From contig JBAZMT010000046.1 in the NCBI GenBank assembly GCA_041649615.1, positions 1 through 5,930 on the forward strand: a stretch of 5,930 nucleotides of DNA, given 5' to 3'. A program made the translations under genes and the position numbers. Position 1 is the stretch's first letter, and each line of letters starts with the position of its first letter. This DNA is from JALOAR01 sp041649615. Its GTDB lineage: Bacteria; Patescibacteriota; Minisyncoccia; UBA6257; Colwellbacteraceae. Below are positions 1 through 5,651 of this stretch, piece by piece. The notes beneath the pieces were generated by a model. The model searched no databases and was not told the DNA's origin. It saw nothing but the letters and a program-made list of their open reading frames with translations.

Positions 1-36
1 TAGCGGTTCCAGTTTTTAGGCCGGATTGCCGGTGGT

Positions 37-1227
37 TCAGCTCTTGGTAGTGCCGAACACATCGCTCACGTCAGGAGCTGAAGTCCAGAGGGACGACAGC
101 TTGGACACCTCACTCCCCGACCCACCGGAAACCCCACCACCCACACGGCTCACGCCAGCGGTCGGACGGGTACCAACGGTTCGAGTAGAAGCGGTACGAA
201 TAGCCGCCTGCTTCTGCTGACCCTGCTCCTGAGAAACCTCTTCCTGTTGTACCTGATCTTGCTCTTCGTCTTGAGCAAAGAGTTGACGAAGAACTGCGTC
301 GTCAGGCCCGAGTTGAACCTCGCCCACGTCCATGGGGGCAGGCTCCATCTCGATGTCCATCTCACCGCCAGGGCCCATCATGTCGTCGATGATTACGTCA
401 TCAGCGGTGGGGCCACAGCTCCCACAGCCCTGACCCTGCTGCTGCATAGCCTGACTGATCATCTGCTGTACCTGCTCAGCAGTCAGTTGCTGTTGCTGAC
501 CCTGCTGCTGCTGAGCCAGGGGTACCTGTTGCTGGCCCTGCTGCTGTTGCTGAGCGAGTTGGGCTTGCTGCTGAGCCTGCTGTACCATCTGCTGAATAGC
601 GGACTGGATGGCAGGCATGTCATTGGCCTTGATCGCACGCTGAAGTTGGGCAGCGGCTTCCTTCTGCTGAGCCTGGCCCTCTTCCTCGCCCTGGCCTTCA
701 ACCTGCTCCTGAGCTTGCTTCTGCTGAGCCTGGCCCTCTTCCTCGCCCTGCTCCTGAGCTTGCTTCTGCTGAGCCTGGCCCTCTTCCTCGCCCTGCTCCT
801 GACCCTCTTCATCACCCGCTAGGCGAACGAAGGTCTGTACTAGTTCCTGATCGGGCATGTACATGAGAGAGAGGGACTGATCCTCGATCATTGAGGCAGA
901 AGCCGTCTTCGGAAGCATCCTGCGAGCTACCTGCTCGCAGACAGCCGCCTTCTTGAGGAGGTACTCCTTCTCCTCAGCTGTCTTGAAGGTTTCCGGCCGG
1001 AAGTCCGGCAGCCCGATCTCATTTCTCTTGACCTGACCACCAGCGTACTCCGCCTCCCACTCGCCGGCCGCAGGATGAACATCCTCCGCCCAGGAAGAGG
1101 GATCCCCATTGACGTACTTGTCCGCCGAGGGGTTGGGGTGGTCCTGGTTCATCGTGTAGGGGTCAGCTCGACGACCCATGGCCGCCGACTTGATCTGGTC
1201 CCGGTTCCAAGTGGTACGCTCTCTCAT
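37..1227 (-). CDS. Glu/Gln-rich putative scaffold or prohead-core protein
   Basis: The 396-residue product is of unknown exact function. Residues 1-140 are compositionally normal and look like a folded domain, with a WNRDQI start, DPYTMNQDHP near residue 22 and PDQELVQTFVRLAG near 125-138. Residues 140-194 hold acidic Gln-rich repeats of a 15-residue unit (GEEEGQAQQKQAQEQ). Residues 195-266 are poly-Gln and probably helical or coiled coil. A CGSCG motif at 268-272 is followed by an acidic Met-rich stretch, then a Gly/Ser-rich linker and a conserved-looking tail (LSSLWTSAPDVSDVF, 378-391). The start is chosen at ATG 1227 because AGGAG lies seven bases upstream. The gene directly follows the putative prohead protease. 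Highly charged, low-complexity helical proteins in that position are often scaffolds, so the scaffold role is inference from context and composition. It could instead be a virion structural protein of another kind. Confidence 0.85.
   Translation of the reverse strand: MRERTTWNRDQIKSAAMGRRADPYTMNQDHPNPSADKYVNGDPSSWAEDVHPAAGEWEAEYAGGQVKRNEIGLPDFRPETFKTAEEKEYLLKKAAVCEQVARRMLPKTASASMIEDQSLSLMYMPDQELVQTFVRLAGDEEGQEQGEEEGQAQQKQAQEQGEEEGQAQQKQAQEQVEGQGEEEGQAQQKEAAAQLQRAIKANDMPAIQSAIQQMVQQAQQQAQLAQQQQQGQQQVPLAQQQQGQQQQLTAEQVQQMISQAMQQQGQGCGSCGPTADDVIIDDMMGPGGEMDIEMEPAPMDVGEVQLGPDDAVLRQLFAQDEEQDQVQQEEVSQEQGQQKQAAIRTASTRTVGTRPTAGVSRVGGGVSGGSGSEVSKLSSLWTSAPDVSDVFGTTKS
436..615 (-). repeat. Poly-glutamine low-complexity segment
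   Basis: Residues 205-264 of the Gln-rich protein are dominated by CAG/CAA codons, with several runs of four or five Gln separated by Gly, Ala, Leu, Met or Val. The complementary strand reads as CTG/TTG and yields a long open frame rich in leucine, which is an artefact of this composition. Such runs are usually disordered or coiled-coil forming and prone to length change by replication slippage. Confidence 0.8.
661..792 (-). repeat. In-frame tandem repeat, 45-bp unit
   Basis: Two adjacent 45-base copies (703-747 and 748-792) are identical base for base. A 30-base core of the same unit occurs a third time at 661-690, set off by a 12-base spacer (691-702) that encodes VEGQ. Each full unit encodes the 15 residues GEEEGQAQQKQAQEQ. 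The lengths are multiples of three, so the frame is kept. Perfect identity of neighbouring copies points to recent duplication or ongoing homogenisation. Confidence 0.92.
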
Positions 1228-1234
1228 GATCAGG

Positions 1235-1239
1235 CTCCT
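1235..1239 (-). promoter_or_regulatory. Ribosome binding site of the Gln-rich protein gene
   Basis: Minus strand reads TAGGAGCCTGATCATG, so AGGAG stands seven bases before the ATG at 1227. It is the strongest Shine-Dalgarno match in the window, which suits a highly expressed structural protein. It lies in the 64-base gap after the protease gene, the longest gap between genes here. Confidence 0.75.
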
Positions 1240-1291
1240 ACTGTCGTGATCGGAATATCAAAGGGTTATTGGCACCCGAATGCCTCAGCTT

Positions 1292-2242
1292 TCAAGGTGC
1301 TGAGCGACCCTTGTTACCCATTGAGAAAAGACGACCTTTACTGAGTAGTGCTTTTCTCTCCGAATCCGTGAGACCCCTACCTACTACCCGACTACAAGCA
1401 GATAAATAGGCAGTGTCACTACCGTACCGACCAGGCCCTCCCGTAGCGAGAACCGTGCGATACACTCTCTTCTCCCCGGCCATAGAAACTCTCTTGGCGG
1501 AGGATTCTAAGAGATAGGACACGGCCAACAGGTCCTTCCCCGTGAGGGTCTGGGCTTGCCTAACCACACTCCAACCCCCCTTTTTGTAGAGAATCATCCC
1601 CAAGAAAATCCGGTGGGCAACTGCACGATCTGGCACCAAACGCCGTACTTCCTGAGCAATCCGCCGCCAGGAAGCGTGTTTAAGGGCCTCTTTGACCAGG
1701 TTGTTGTTCTGGTTGAGTTGCTCTACTGAAGGCGTAGGAACCTGATCCTTCTCCAAGTCCCCACGCACTTTCTCGATAGCCCGCTGACGAATCGTGTTGA
1801 CGATCTCGTCGATCTCCTTCTCGAAGGGGCTCCCCTCTTCCTTGGCGGGAGCTGCTCCGGAGTCATCAGGCTCTACCGTCATGTCGAACTGCTGTTGCTG
1901 AGCAGTCCGAGCTGCCTTGGGTATCGATCCTAGCTCAAAAACCCGGGGGACCTGAGCGAATGCGATCCCTAGTTTCTTGCCGATCCCAGGCAGATCCGAC
2001 GGGGACAAGATCGACCTAAGAACCGCTCCCTTGAAGGCGGGGTTCGCAACCCATGACGCCTCTATGAACTTGACACTGCCAGGCTCATCCGAGAGATGGC
2101 CGCACAGCTCAGCGATCTTCCTCTCAATACCCAGCGTATCTACGAACTTCGTGCCCTTGAGATAGCGGATATGTGGGCAGAGTTGAGTCTCGTCGACCGC
2201 AACGTTCCCGCACTTGGTGCAGGTAGTGTTCTCTACGGAGCA
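1292..2242 (-). other. C-extein: zinc-site insert, protease end and long extension
   Basis: This segment encodes precursor residues 601-916. It begins with Cys601, the splicing +1 residue, followed by a CxxC pair (608, 611), CPH (622-624) and CGH (647-649). The IEASWVANPAFKGAVL stretch (660-675) closes the proposed protease fold. The remaining roughly 235 residues are a separate region: a linker with QQQQ and Asp/Glu/Pro-rich sequence, then helical sequence (EKEIDEIVNTIRQRAIEKV at 741-759) and a basic C-terminus. Prohead proteases of the HK97 and T4 types are about 210-230 residues in total, so this tail is an addition of unknown function. Confidence 0.7.
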
Positions 2243-4042
2243 GTTGTGTACAGCTAGGCCCTCAACCTGATAGGAGTGATCCTCCTCAACCTCCAGGTCA
2301 AACACAGGCCCTTCAAAAGCAAGGGCCTCAATACCTGTAATTGGGAAGATGACAGACCCGTCATCCAAACTACGGAGATGGCGCTGCTTCTTTCGAGTAC
2401 ATGGCAGGGGGGCCTTAGCACTAACATCCTGTAAGATCGACGAGGAAGATTGCGGGAAACACAGGTTGAATGAGGCTAGCCGCCCAGTAGTAGCATGACG
2501 ACGCACCTCGCCGTTTACAACAGCGTCGGACACTACGGAAGAATAACCCCCGAAATGGCACTCCATACGAACGGGGATCCCGCACTTCACGGCTATGACC
2601 TGTAGTTGACAAGCCAGGTCATAGGAAGTCGTTGTCCCTATGGCAGCGCCACCGGAATGAACGGTACCATCTCCGTTCAACCAAGAGCCTAACAGGGCAC
2701 GCTGCGATGCCTCAGACCAACACAGAACATCGGGAGCCAAACGCTTTCGGTGGCTGTACTCTCCTCCGTATGTCCTGAACCAGGCCGCAATATCTTTGCC
2801 CGCCACATGAACGGCACTGGTGGTCCGATCCTCACGATCTTGCACCCAGGGATGACATCCCGGGAAAACTTGACGGAGCAGAGCCACCACATCAGCTACA
2901 AAGGTAGACCTCTCATCAAGTGAGAAATTGAACTGAACTTCGGAGGGGACACCTTTAGTCTTGAGGAAAGAACCTTCCGCCAGGAAATAGCCTAGAAGTT
3001 TCGCCTTGGCCTCGCCAGGTTCCTCGACAGAAGCTGCTTGATGACGAGGGAGGATCACATAATCCCCTACCTGCAATTCATCAGCACGTACCTCCTCCAC
3101 CTTCAAGGTCTGAAGATCCTCGATGATAGCCTTTCGACGGCGTGCTTCGTCCAAGGAGTATGACCCATTGGGGTTGTACAGCCGTTTATCATGCCCACGC
3201 TTGAAGCGCTTGTGCATTCTACGGATGGACGCCTCGTCCACTGAGTTTGAGAGTGTCTCACCACAACCACAGGCACACCTGGAAGCGGGACGAACCACAT
3301 AGAAAAGGTGGGTTCCTGTAGCAACGACAGGGCTCGGTATACCCGACACCTCGATTCGACGCATTGACCAAGAACCTACACGAATCTGCTGGTTCAGAAC
3401 CTCGCGTGCCCGTCCCTTGTGGGTCAACACCATGTCCCCCGGAGACACATCTTCAATGGGTAGTCGTCGCCCATCGGACATGGTTACCTGGGTACCTGCC
3501 AAGAAACACCCCATGGACAGGGTCTGGAGTTGACCGCTGTTCACCGCCTGGATGAGGGCTTGATGCTTACGCTCCGTGGCGATGAGGATGTCAACGTAGA
3601 TCGAGTCCCCGATGTCCCGAGCAGCGGCGTCGATGATCTTGCCCTTGCTCAGGTGCGGGATCTGGATGTGCTCGACGTAGTTCTCACCCCCGATGAAGGT
3701 CCTGAAGCACGACAGCAGGAGCTTACGCTCCCAGGCGTCGTTGTTGTTGTTGACGTAGCGAGCCGTCTTCGGCGTGATGAGGTAGTCCCCCCATCGACGG
3801 TTGATCTGGAAGCCGTCAACCATCTGCTGACCCAGTGGGCCAGGAGCTGCCTCGGTGTCCACCGAGGCAACGATGGTGCAATGAGACAGCAGGAAGTCAG
3901 TGGGCTGGAAGTCCTGAAACACGACCTTGGCAGCCGTACGGTTCCCCCACGCAAGGCTCTTCTCCTGGGACAGATCCGCCCATCCCTGGAGCGAGATGTC
4001 AGGAGTTACAACCGCTGCCTTGGCATACTTGATGAATGCCAT
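1292..4042 (-). CDS. Putative prohead (head maturation) protease with in-frame intein
   Basis: The 916-residue precursor carries an intein at residues 179-600, and splicing would leave 494 residues. The exteins resemble the serine prohead proteases of tailed phages, which cleave scaffold and capsid precursors inside the prohead. The N-extein has histidines at 125 and 130 (YVEHIQIPHLSKG), then a strand-rich stretch and a helix leading to Ser176 in TLSMG. The C-extein has IEASWVANPAF with Glu661 (239 after splicing), which matches the ExSLVxxPA-type motif of that fold. The His-Ser-Glu assignment is pattern-based inference. Between Ser and Glu lies a Cys/His-rich insert (C601, C608, C611, C622, H624, C647, H649). 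Residues 680-916 form a long extension of unknown role containing a QQQQ run and predicted helices. The ATG follows the previous stop by two bases and has AAGG seven bases upstream. The product could also be a related structural protein that has lost activity. Confidence 0.85.
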   Translation of the reverse strand: MAFIKYAKAAVVTPDISLQGWADLSQEKSLAWGNRTAAKVVFQDFQPTDFLLSHCTIVASVDTEAAPGPLGQQMVDGFQINRRWGDYLITPKTARYVNNNNDAWERKLLLSCFRTFIGGENYVEHIQIPHLSKGKIIDAAARDIGDSIYVDILIATERKHQALIQAVNSGQLQTLSMGCFLAGTQVTMSDGRRLPIEDVSPGDMVLTHKGRAREVLNQQIRVGSWSMRRIEVSGIPSPVVATGTHLFYVVRPASRCACGCGETLSNSVDEASIRRMHKRFKRGHDKRLYNPNGSYSLDEARRRKAIIEDLQTLKVEEVRADELQVGDYVILPRHQAASVEEPGEAKAKLLGYFLAEGSFLKTKGVPSEVQFNFSLDERSTFVADVVALLRQVFPGCHPWVQDREDRTTSAVHVAGKDIAAWFRTYGGEYSHRKRLAPDVLCWSEASQRALLGSWLNGDGTVHSGGAAIGTTTSYDLACQLQVIAVKCGIPVRMECHFGGYSSVVSDAVVNGEVRRHATTGRLASFNLCFPQSSSSILQDVSAKAPLPCTRKKQRHLRSLDDGSVIFPITGIEALAFEGPVFDLEVEEDHSYQVEGLAVHNCSVENTTCTKCGNVAVDETQLCPHIRYLKGTKFVDTLGIERKIAELCGHLSDEPGSVKFIEASWVANPAFKGAVLRSILSPSDLPGIGKKLGIAFAQVPRVFELGSIPKAARTAQQQQFDMTVEPDDSGAAPAKEEGSPFEKEIDEIVNTIRQRAIEKVRGDLEKDQVPTPSVEQLNQNNNLVKEALKHASWRRIAQEVRRLVPDRAVAHRIFLGMILYKKGGWSVVRQAQTLTGKDLLAVSYLLESSAKRVSMAGEKRVYRTVLATGGPGRYGSDTAYLSACSRVVGRGLTDSERKALLSKGRLFSMGNKGRSAP
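2543..2998 (-). other. LAGLIDADG homing endonuclease domain of the intein
   Basis: Precursor residues 349-500 hold two dodecapeptide motifs, LLGYFLAEG (349-357) and LLGSWLNGDG (450-459). The acidic positions needed for metal-dependent cleavage are kept as Glu356 and Asp458. Between and after them are typical elements of the family, including a helix with GKDIAAWF and a LQVIAVKCGIPVRM stretch. With both motifs in one chain it would act as a monomer that cuts the intein-less allele. Nothing indicates decay, so it is probably active. Confidence 0.88.
3185..3280 (-). other. Cys/His-rich insert in the intein
   Basis: Precursor residues 255-286 contain CACGCGE (Cys 256, 258, 260), then His277 and a FKRGHDKR motif with His284. 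This CxCGCGE...FxxGHxxR pattern recurs in phage HNH endonucleases and related mobile-element proteins, where it probably forms a small metal-binding DNA-contact module. Here it lies between splicing block B and the LAGLIDADG domain. Metal binding and DNA contact are inferred from the pattern. Confidence 0.7.
3509..4042 (-). other. N-extein: N-terminal part of the protease
   Basis: This segment encodes residues 1-178. It ends with the SGQLQTLSMG stretch, whose Ser176 is the proposed nucleophile. The preceding pattern of a GxxYVEH histidine region, a SKGKIIDA turn, a short strand (IYVDILIA) and a helix ending in SGQL follows the usual order His, strands, helix, SxG of prohead proteases. The last bases before the intein encode Met-Gly. 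Confidence 0.75.
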
Positions 4043-4044
4043 GA

Positions 4045-4545
4045 CTAGACCTTGTTGCGTCCCCGCATGATCTTGAGGCCCGCCAGATTCAGCAGTTGAG
4101 CCTCTTTGACCAGCTCAGGAAAACTACCTACGACGCCAGCCAAGTTCGTTACTAGCGTGCCAAGGACGAACATCAGACGAGACTCATCCTGCTTGCTCAC
4201 GAGGATGAGCTTGCGGGCGATTGTCGGCAGATCCGCGATGATGGCCTGAACCTCGGGAGATAGCTCGACCTGGGCTGCCTTCTTGGTGACGGCATTCCCC
4301 TTGAGGTCGATGATCCCCTTCTTCGCGAGAGCTGCCGCAGCAGACATCAGCTCCTTATAGTGGCCCTTGTACCCCCGAGCCAGAGCACTGAGATCCTCCG
4401 AATCCCCCTTGTCCCAGCTCTTGATCTTGTCTTGCAGGAAGTCCTGTGCCTTGCCCGCGGTCCTGATATCTTGGCCCAGCAAGAGGTCGAATGCCGCCGT
4501 GGGGTTCGACGAGGCCAATCGCAAAGCTTCTTGATTGCGTCCCAT
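4045..4545 (-). CDS. Hypothetical helical phage protein, 166 residues
   Basis: The function is not recognised. The product begins MGRNQEALRLASSNP and is mostly predicted helix. Charged helices lie around residues 25-75 (AGKAQDFLQDKIKSWDKG, YKGHYKELMSAAAALAKKG), and a more hydrophobic C-terminal half includes LMFVLGTLVTNLAGVVGSFPEL. The hydrophobic stretch contains no charge for about 16 residues but is weak for a membrane segment. No Cys and no catalytic motif is seen. The start at 4545 is preferred over a longer frame starting at 4692. The longer frame would overlap the upstream gene by about 150 bases, whereas 4545 has GGAG five bases upstream and overlaps the upstream stop by one base (TGATG). 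Its position between two head-region genes suggests a virion or assembly role. Confidence 0.85.
   Translation of the reverse strand: MGRNQEALRLASSNPTAAFDLLLGQDIRTAGKAQDFLQDKIKSWDKGDSEDLSALARGYKGHYKELMSAAAALAKKGIIDLKGNAVTKKAAQVELSPEVQAIIADLPTIARKLILVSKQDESRLMFVLGTLVTNLAGVVGSFPELVKEAQLLNLAGLKIMRGRNKV
4050..4053 (-). promoter_or_regulatory. Ribosome binding site of the protease gene
   Basis: Minus strand reads AAGGTCTAGTCATG. AAGG is seven bases before the ATG at 4042 and lies inside the last codons of the preceding gene, whose TAG stop is two bases from the ATG. This suggests translation of the two genes is coupled. Confidence 0.6.
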
Positions 4546-5249
4546 CACCACTCCACTGGTTGCCCATCCGGGCCAAGGATATCGGTGCGCTTGAGCAAGA
4601 ACAGGTCCTTCGGGCAGCCCCACAGACGCACCCGGGCGCCCTTGTCCATCTTGTAGATGGTCTTCCTCATCTGTGTGCCGCACTTGGGGCACATCGGCCG
4701 ACGAGATTCCAGCTCCGATTGAGTGACCCGGTACTGGCGGTTCTGCGCCACCCAGTAGGCAGCCGTCTTCACGGCGTGCTGTTGAATCCGGAGGTCAGCC
4801 AGGTTGTGGGCCACGAGGTAGAACTTGGCGACCTCGTCCTTGATGGCGTCGTCGTCAGCCCCCAGCGATGTGTACTTCCGCCAGAGCCAATCGTAGGCGT
4901 CGATCTCACGCGCCTTCTTGTTCCACAAGGTAGCGAGATCACGGTGAAATCCAACAGGAACCTCAATGGTCCGCCATGCACTGACCCCCGACGCCTTCCG
5001 AGTGTCGTACGAGGAGTACGACTGATCAAGCGTCGGGGGTAGGTATAAGGACAACTGGGGATTGATCCGCACGATCTCGTCGGAAACCACCCGCTCAACT
5101 CCGAACGTCCACTGAACGTCAACGCACCCTAATCCAGGGTGTACAGCAAGCACTCGCCCTGTGAAAGGTGAGAGCTGCCCCGGAGGCATGTACTTCTGTA
5201 CGGGGTCCCCCGGTTTGAAGTCGTTCGTGAGCTTCCAGAAGTCGATCAT
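4545..5249 (-). CDS. Phage protein with SH3/KOW-like N-terminus and zinc-ribbon-like C-terminus
   Basis: The 234-residue product has unknown function. Residues 10-64 (FKPGDPVQKY, then GRVLAVHPGLGCVDVQWTFG and DEIVRINP) have the alternating hydrophobic/glycine pattern of a small SH3- or KOW-like beta barrel. Residues 100-175 are helical and rich in Trp, Lys and Asp (DLATLWNKKAREIDAYDWLWRKY, shown here only as its position around 104-126, and HAVKTAAYWVAQ at 158-169). The C-terminus has CPKCG (187-191) and a later GCPKD (211-215). This resembles a four-cysteine zinc ribbon in which the last cysteine is Asp215. The ATG at 5249 has only a weak upstream match (GGTAAG) 21 bases after the preceding stop. 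It is followed by a coupled start at 4545. Neighbours suggest a head or packaging-related role, which is inference. Confidence 0.85.
   Translation of the reverse strand: MIDFWKLTNDFKPGDPVQKYMPPGQLSPFTGRVLAVHPGLGCVDVQWTFGVERVVSDEIVRINPQLSLYLPPTLDQSYSSYDTRKASGVSAWRTIEVPVGFHRDLATLWNKKAREIDAYDWLWRKYTSLGADDDAIKDEVAKFYLVAHNLADLRIQQHAVKTAAYWVAQNRQYRVTQSELESRRPMCPKCGTQMRKTIYKMDKGARVRLWGCPKDLFLLKRTDILGPDGQPVEW
4551..4554 (-). promoter_or_regulatory. Ribosome binding site fixing the start at 4545
   Basis: Minus strand reads GGAGTGGTGATG. GGAG stands five bases before ATG 4545, and the stop of the upstream gene overlaps that ATG as TGATG. This arrangement decides the start in favour of the short form of the downstream protein and indicates translational coupling. 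Confidence 0.7.
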
Positions 5250-5270
5250 GGCGGTCTTACCGTGCGAACC

Positions 5271-5651
5271 TCACGGAGCGAGAGGACGACCCACCGAAGA
5301 CTTGCCGTCATTCACGGCCGACGACTGGTCATCGCCATAGAGCTTCATGTAGGGCTCATCAGCCTCTACCTGCTTCGGTGCCATGGGGTTGGCAAACGTG
5401 TCCATGTAGGACTCGTCAGCATCCCGCTGAATGACCTTCGCCTGCTTCAGTACCTCAACCTGACGACGCTGAAGGGACTCGGCTCCGTAGGCCGCCACCT
5501 CGATTTCATCGGCAGTCTTGTCGATGTCGTTGACAATGGCCTTAGCCTGTTCGAACGGCATCCCCCAACGCTCATGGTTGGCCTGGATGGTATGCGCCAG
5601 CTTGTCGAGGCGGAGAAGAGTGGCATCAGCTTGCTGCTTCGGGAACGACAT
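5271..5651 (-). CDS. Hypothetical phage protein, 126 residues
   Basis: The function is not recognised. The product begins MSFPKQQADATLLRLDKLAH and is largely predicted helix over residues 8-75. It is rich in Glu, Asp, Gln and Ala, followed by a flexible tail ending SSVGRPLAP. Two short similar motifs, ADESYM (78-83) and ADEPYM (97-102), lie 19 residues apart. The start at 5651 is favoured by GGAG eight bases upstream. However, the same frame is open all the way to the right edge with no stop, so this may be the C-terminal part of a longer protein with an internal start. No Cys, no membrane segment and no catalytic motif is seen. Its stop is 21 bases before the next gene. Confidence 0.7.
   Translation of the reverse strand: MSFPKQQADATLLRLDKLAHTIQANHERWGMPFEQAKAIVNDIDKTADEIEVAAYGAESLQRRQVEVLKQAKVIQRDADESYMDTFANPMAPKQVEADEPYMKLYGDDQSSAVNDGKSSVGRPLAP

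Larger units (their letters stand above)
2243..3508 (-). mobile_element. Intein with LAGLIDADG homing endonuclease
   Basis: The insert encodes 422 residues, precursor 179-600. Block A is CFLAGTQVTMSDG with the N-terminal Cys nucleophile, followed by IEDVSPGDMVLTHKG. Block B is ATGTHLFYV, a TxxH motif with T242 and H245. Block F is VFDLEVEEDHSYQVEG (580-595). Block G is LAVHN followed by Cys601, giving the penultimate His, terminal Asn and Cys +1 of a class 1 intein. All residues needed for self-splicing are visible. Removing the insert rejoins LSMG to CSVENTTCTKCG in frame. The central part is a two-motif endonuclease domain. Sampled stretches of the intein (about 43-55% GC in three lines counted by hand) look less GC-rich than the N-extein (58-63% in three lines), which is a weak hint of separate origin. 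Confidence 0.95.

Noticed and set aside
18..34. CCGG-CAAT-CCGG hairpin just downstream of the Gln-rich gene
   Set aside because: The stem is four base pairs, and on the minus strand it is followed by A residues, not T residues, so it is not a convincing terminator.
247..822. Plus-strand open frame of 191 codons, strongly leucine-rich and resembling a membrane protein
   Set aside because: It is the antisense of the Gln/Glu-rich repeats: CAG/CAA/GAG read backwards become CTG/TTG/CTC leucine codons. It has no ribosome binding site and lies fully within a well-supported minus-strand gene.
1228..1251. GATCA/TGATC inverted repeat flanking the AGGAG site of the Gln-rich protein gene
   Set aside because: The stem is only five base pairs with a 14-base loop, so it is too weak to claim a regulatory hairpin.
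1271..1284. Small inverted repeat (GGCA/TGCC) in the gap after the protease gene, considered as a terminator
   Set aside because: The stem is four base pairs and no T-tract follows on the minus strand. The gap reads as a normal spacer within one transcript.
3530..4048. Plus-strand open frame of 172 codons opposite the protease N-terminus
   Set aside because: It is a shadow of the minus-strand frame, with no recognisable motif and no upstream Shine-Dalgarno. The minus frame carries clear protease and intein motifs.
4546..4692. Longer version of the 166-residue protein beginning at 4692
   Set aside because: The extra 49 residues overlap the upstream gene and are its shadow in another frame. 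The TGATG overlap and GGAG site support the start at 4545.
4491..5042. Plus-strand open frame of 183 codons
   Set aside because: It overlaps two coupled minus-strand genes over its whole length and shows no conserved pattern. It is explained by high GC content lowering stop frequency.
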